This document shows positions 63,958 through 64,000 of a DNA stretch of 64,000 nucleotides, piece by piece. Under the pieces are notes generated by a model. It had not been told where the DNA came from. It made no database searches and was given only the letters and a program-made list of their open reading frames with translations. How positions within the stretch are numbered: the first letter of the stretch is position 1; every line of letters begins with the position of its first letter. The position numbers and the translations under genes were made by a program. Source of the stretch: Sphingomonas sp. Leaf357 (GTDB taxonomy: Bacteria > Pseudomonadota > Alphaproteobacteria > Sphingomonadales > Sphingomonadaceae); NCBI RefSeq assembly GCF_001423845.1, contig NZ_LMPM01000001.1:1403493-1467492 (forward strand). The letters are read 5' to 3'.

Positions 63958-64000
63958 ATGGACCCGCGCCTTGCCCATATCCGCAACTGGATCTTCGATC
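63958..64000 (+). CDS. Pyrimidine 5'-nucleotidase (HAD family), N-terminal end (partial)
   Basis: The last 43 bases open a frame MDPRLAHIRNWIFD that leaves the window. The text HIRNWIFD followed by LDNTL is the first HAD motif region of SDT1-like pyrimidine 5'-nucleotidases common in alphaproteobacteria; the nucleophile Asp would be the next but one residue. Only 14 codons are visible and no ribosome-binding site is clear, so this is a provisional call. Confidence 0.6.
   Translation, partial: MDPRLAHIRNWIFD

Overview
The window is a high-GC, gene-dense bacterial chromosome segment from a sphingomonad (Sphingomonadaceae, Alphaproteobacteria), most like Sphingomonas. The evidence is the gene order rimP-nusA-ylxR-infB-rbfA-truB-rpsO-pnp, an alphaproteobacterial NDUFS4-like complex I accessory subunit, the XrtA/PEP-CTERM regulators PrsK/PrsR/PrsT, many HWE/PhoQ-type signalling proteins, and dense short palindromic intergenic repeats. 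I see no rRNA, tRNA, IS element, prophage or CRISPR array.

Layout. 1-2215: tail of lemA, two TPM-domain proteins and a NUDIX hydrolase. 2379-8094: complex I accessory subunit, the helicase gene hrpB (broken frame), a zinc-type CDF exporter, a DUF3147 membrane protein, a polyprenyl diphosphate synthase and a chorismate mutase. 8255-9687: a small unknown gene and two tandem paralogous winged-helix regulators, one with a PAS domain. 9807-21502 (minus strand): the translation/transcription operon rimP-nusA-tautomerase-ylxR-infB-rbfA-vapB-vapC-tdk-truB-rpsO-pnp, with candidate promoter and terminators. 21717-29890: a PQQ-type sugar dehydrogenase, then a fatty-acyl/beta-oxidation-like set (three hotdog thioesterases, acyl-CoA ligase, crotonase, SDR, thiolase) and a nitroreductase. 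30019-39389: RhlE helicase, LLM oxidoreductase, a PepSY/response regulator/PhoQ-like kinase operon, an ABC-F ATPase, relics of a ParDE-type module, a HisKA_2 kinase and a DUF815 ATPase. 39540-48152: exopolysaccharide/PEP-CTERM block prsT-prsR-prsK, an undecaprenyl-phosphate sugar transferase and manC. 48305-54791: a receiver protein, a Tat-like exported M3 peptidase and a branched-chain 2-oxoacid dehydrogenase operon (E1alpha-E1beta-E2). 54984-60863: small membrane protein, FAH-family hydrolase, acyl-CoA dehydrogenase, an inositol block (CDP-alcohol phosphotransferase, inositol-1-phosphate synthase, nucleotidyltransferase) and a lone receiver. 61015-64000: a pair of exported amidohydrolases and the start of a pyrimidine 5'-nucleotidase gene.

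Two themes stand out. First, palindromic repeats of several families occur about every 3 kb, often between convergent genes, and three copies lie inside protein genes: in frame in the E2 linker and the PrsT N-terminus, and at the frame break of hrpB. Second, a three-gene inositol block has the composition expected of a CDP-inositol route to an inositol phosphodiester or lipid, which is unusual in a mesophilic sphingomonad. All functional calls rest on reading the protein sequences and on family knowledge; no database search was run.
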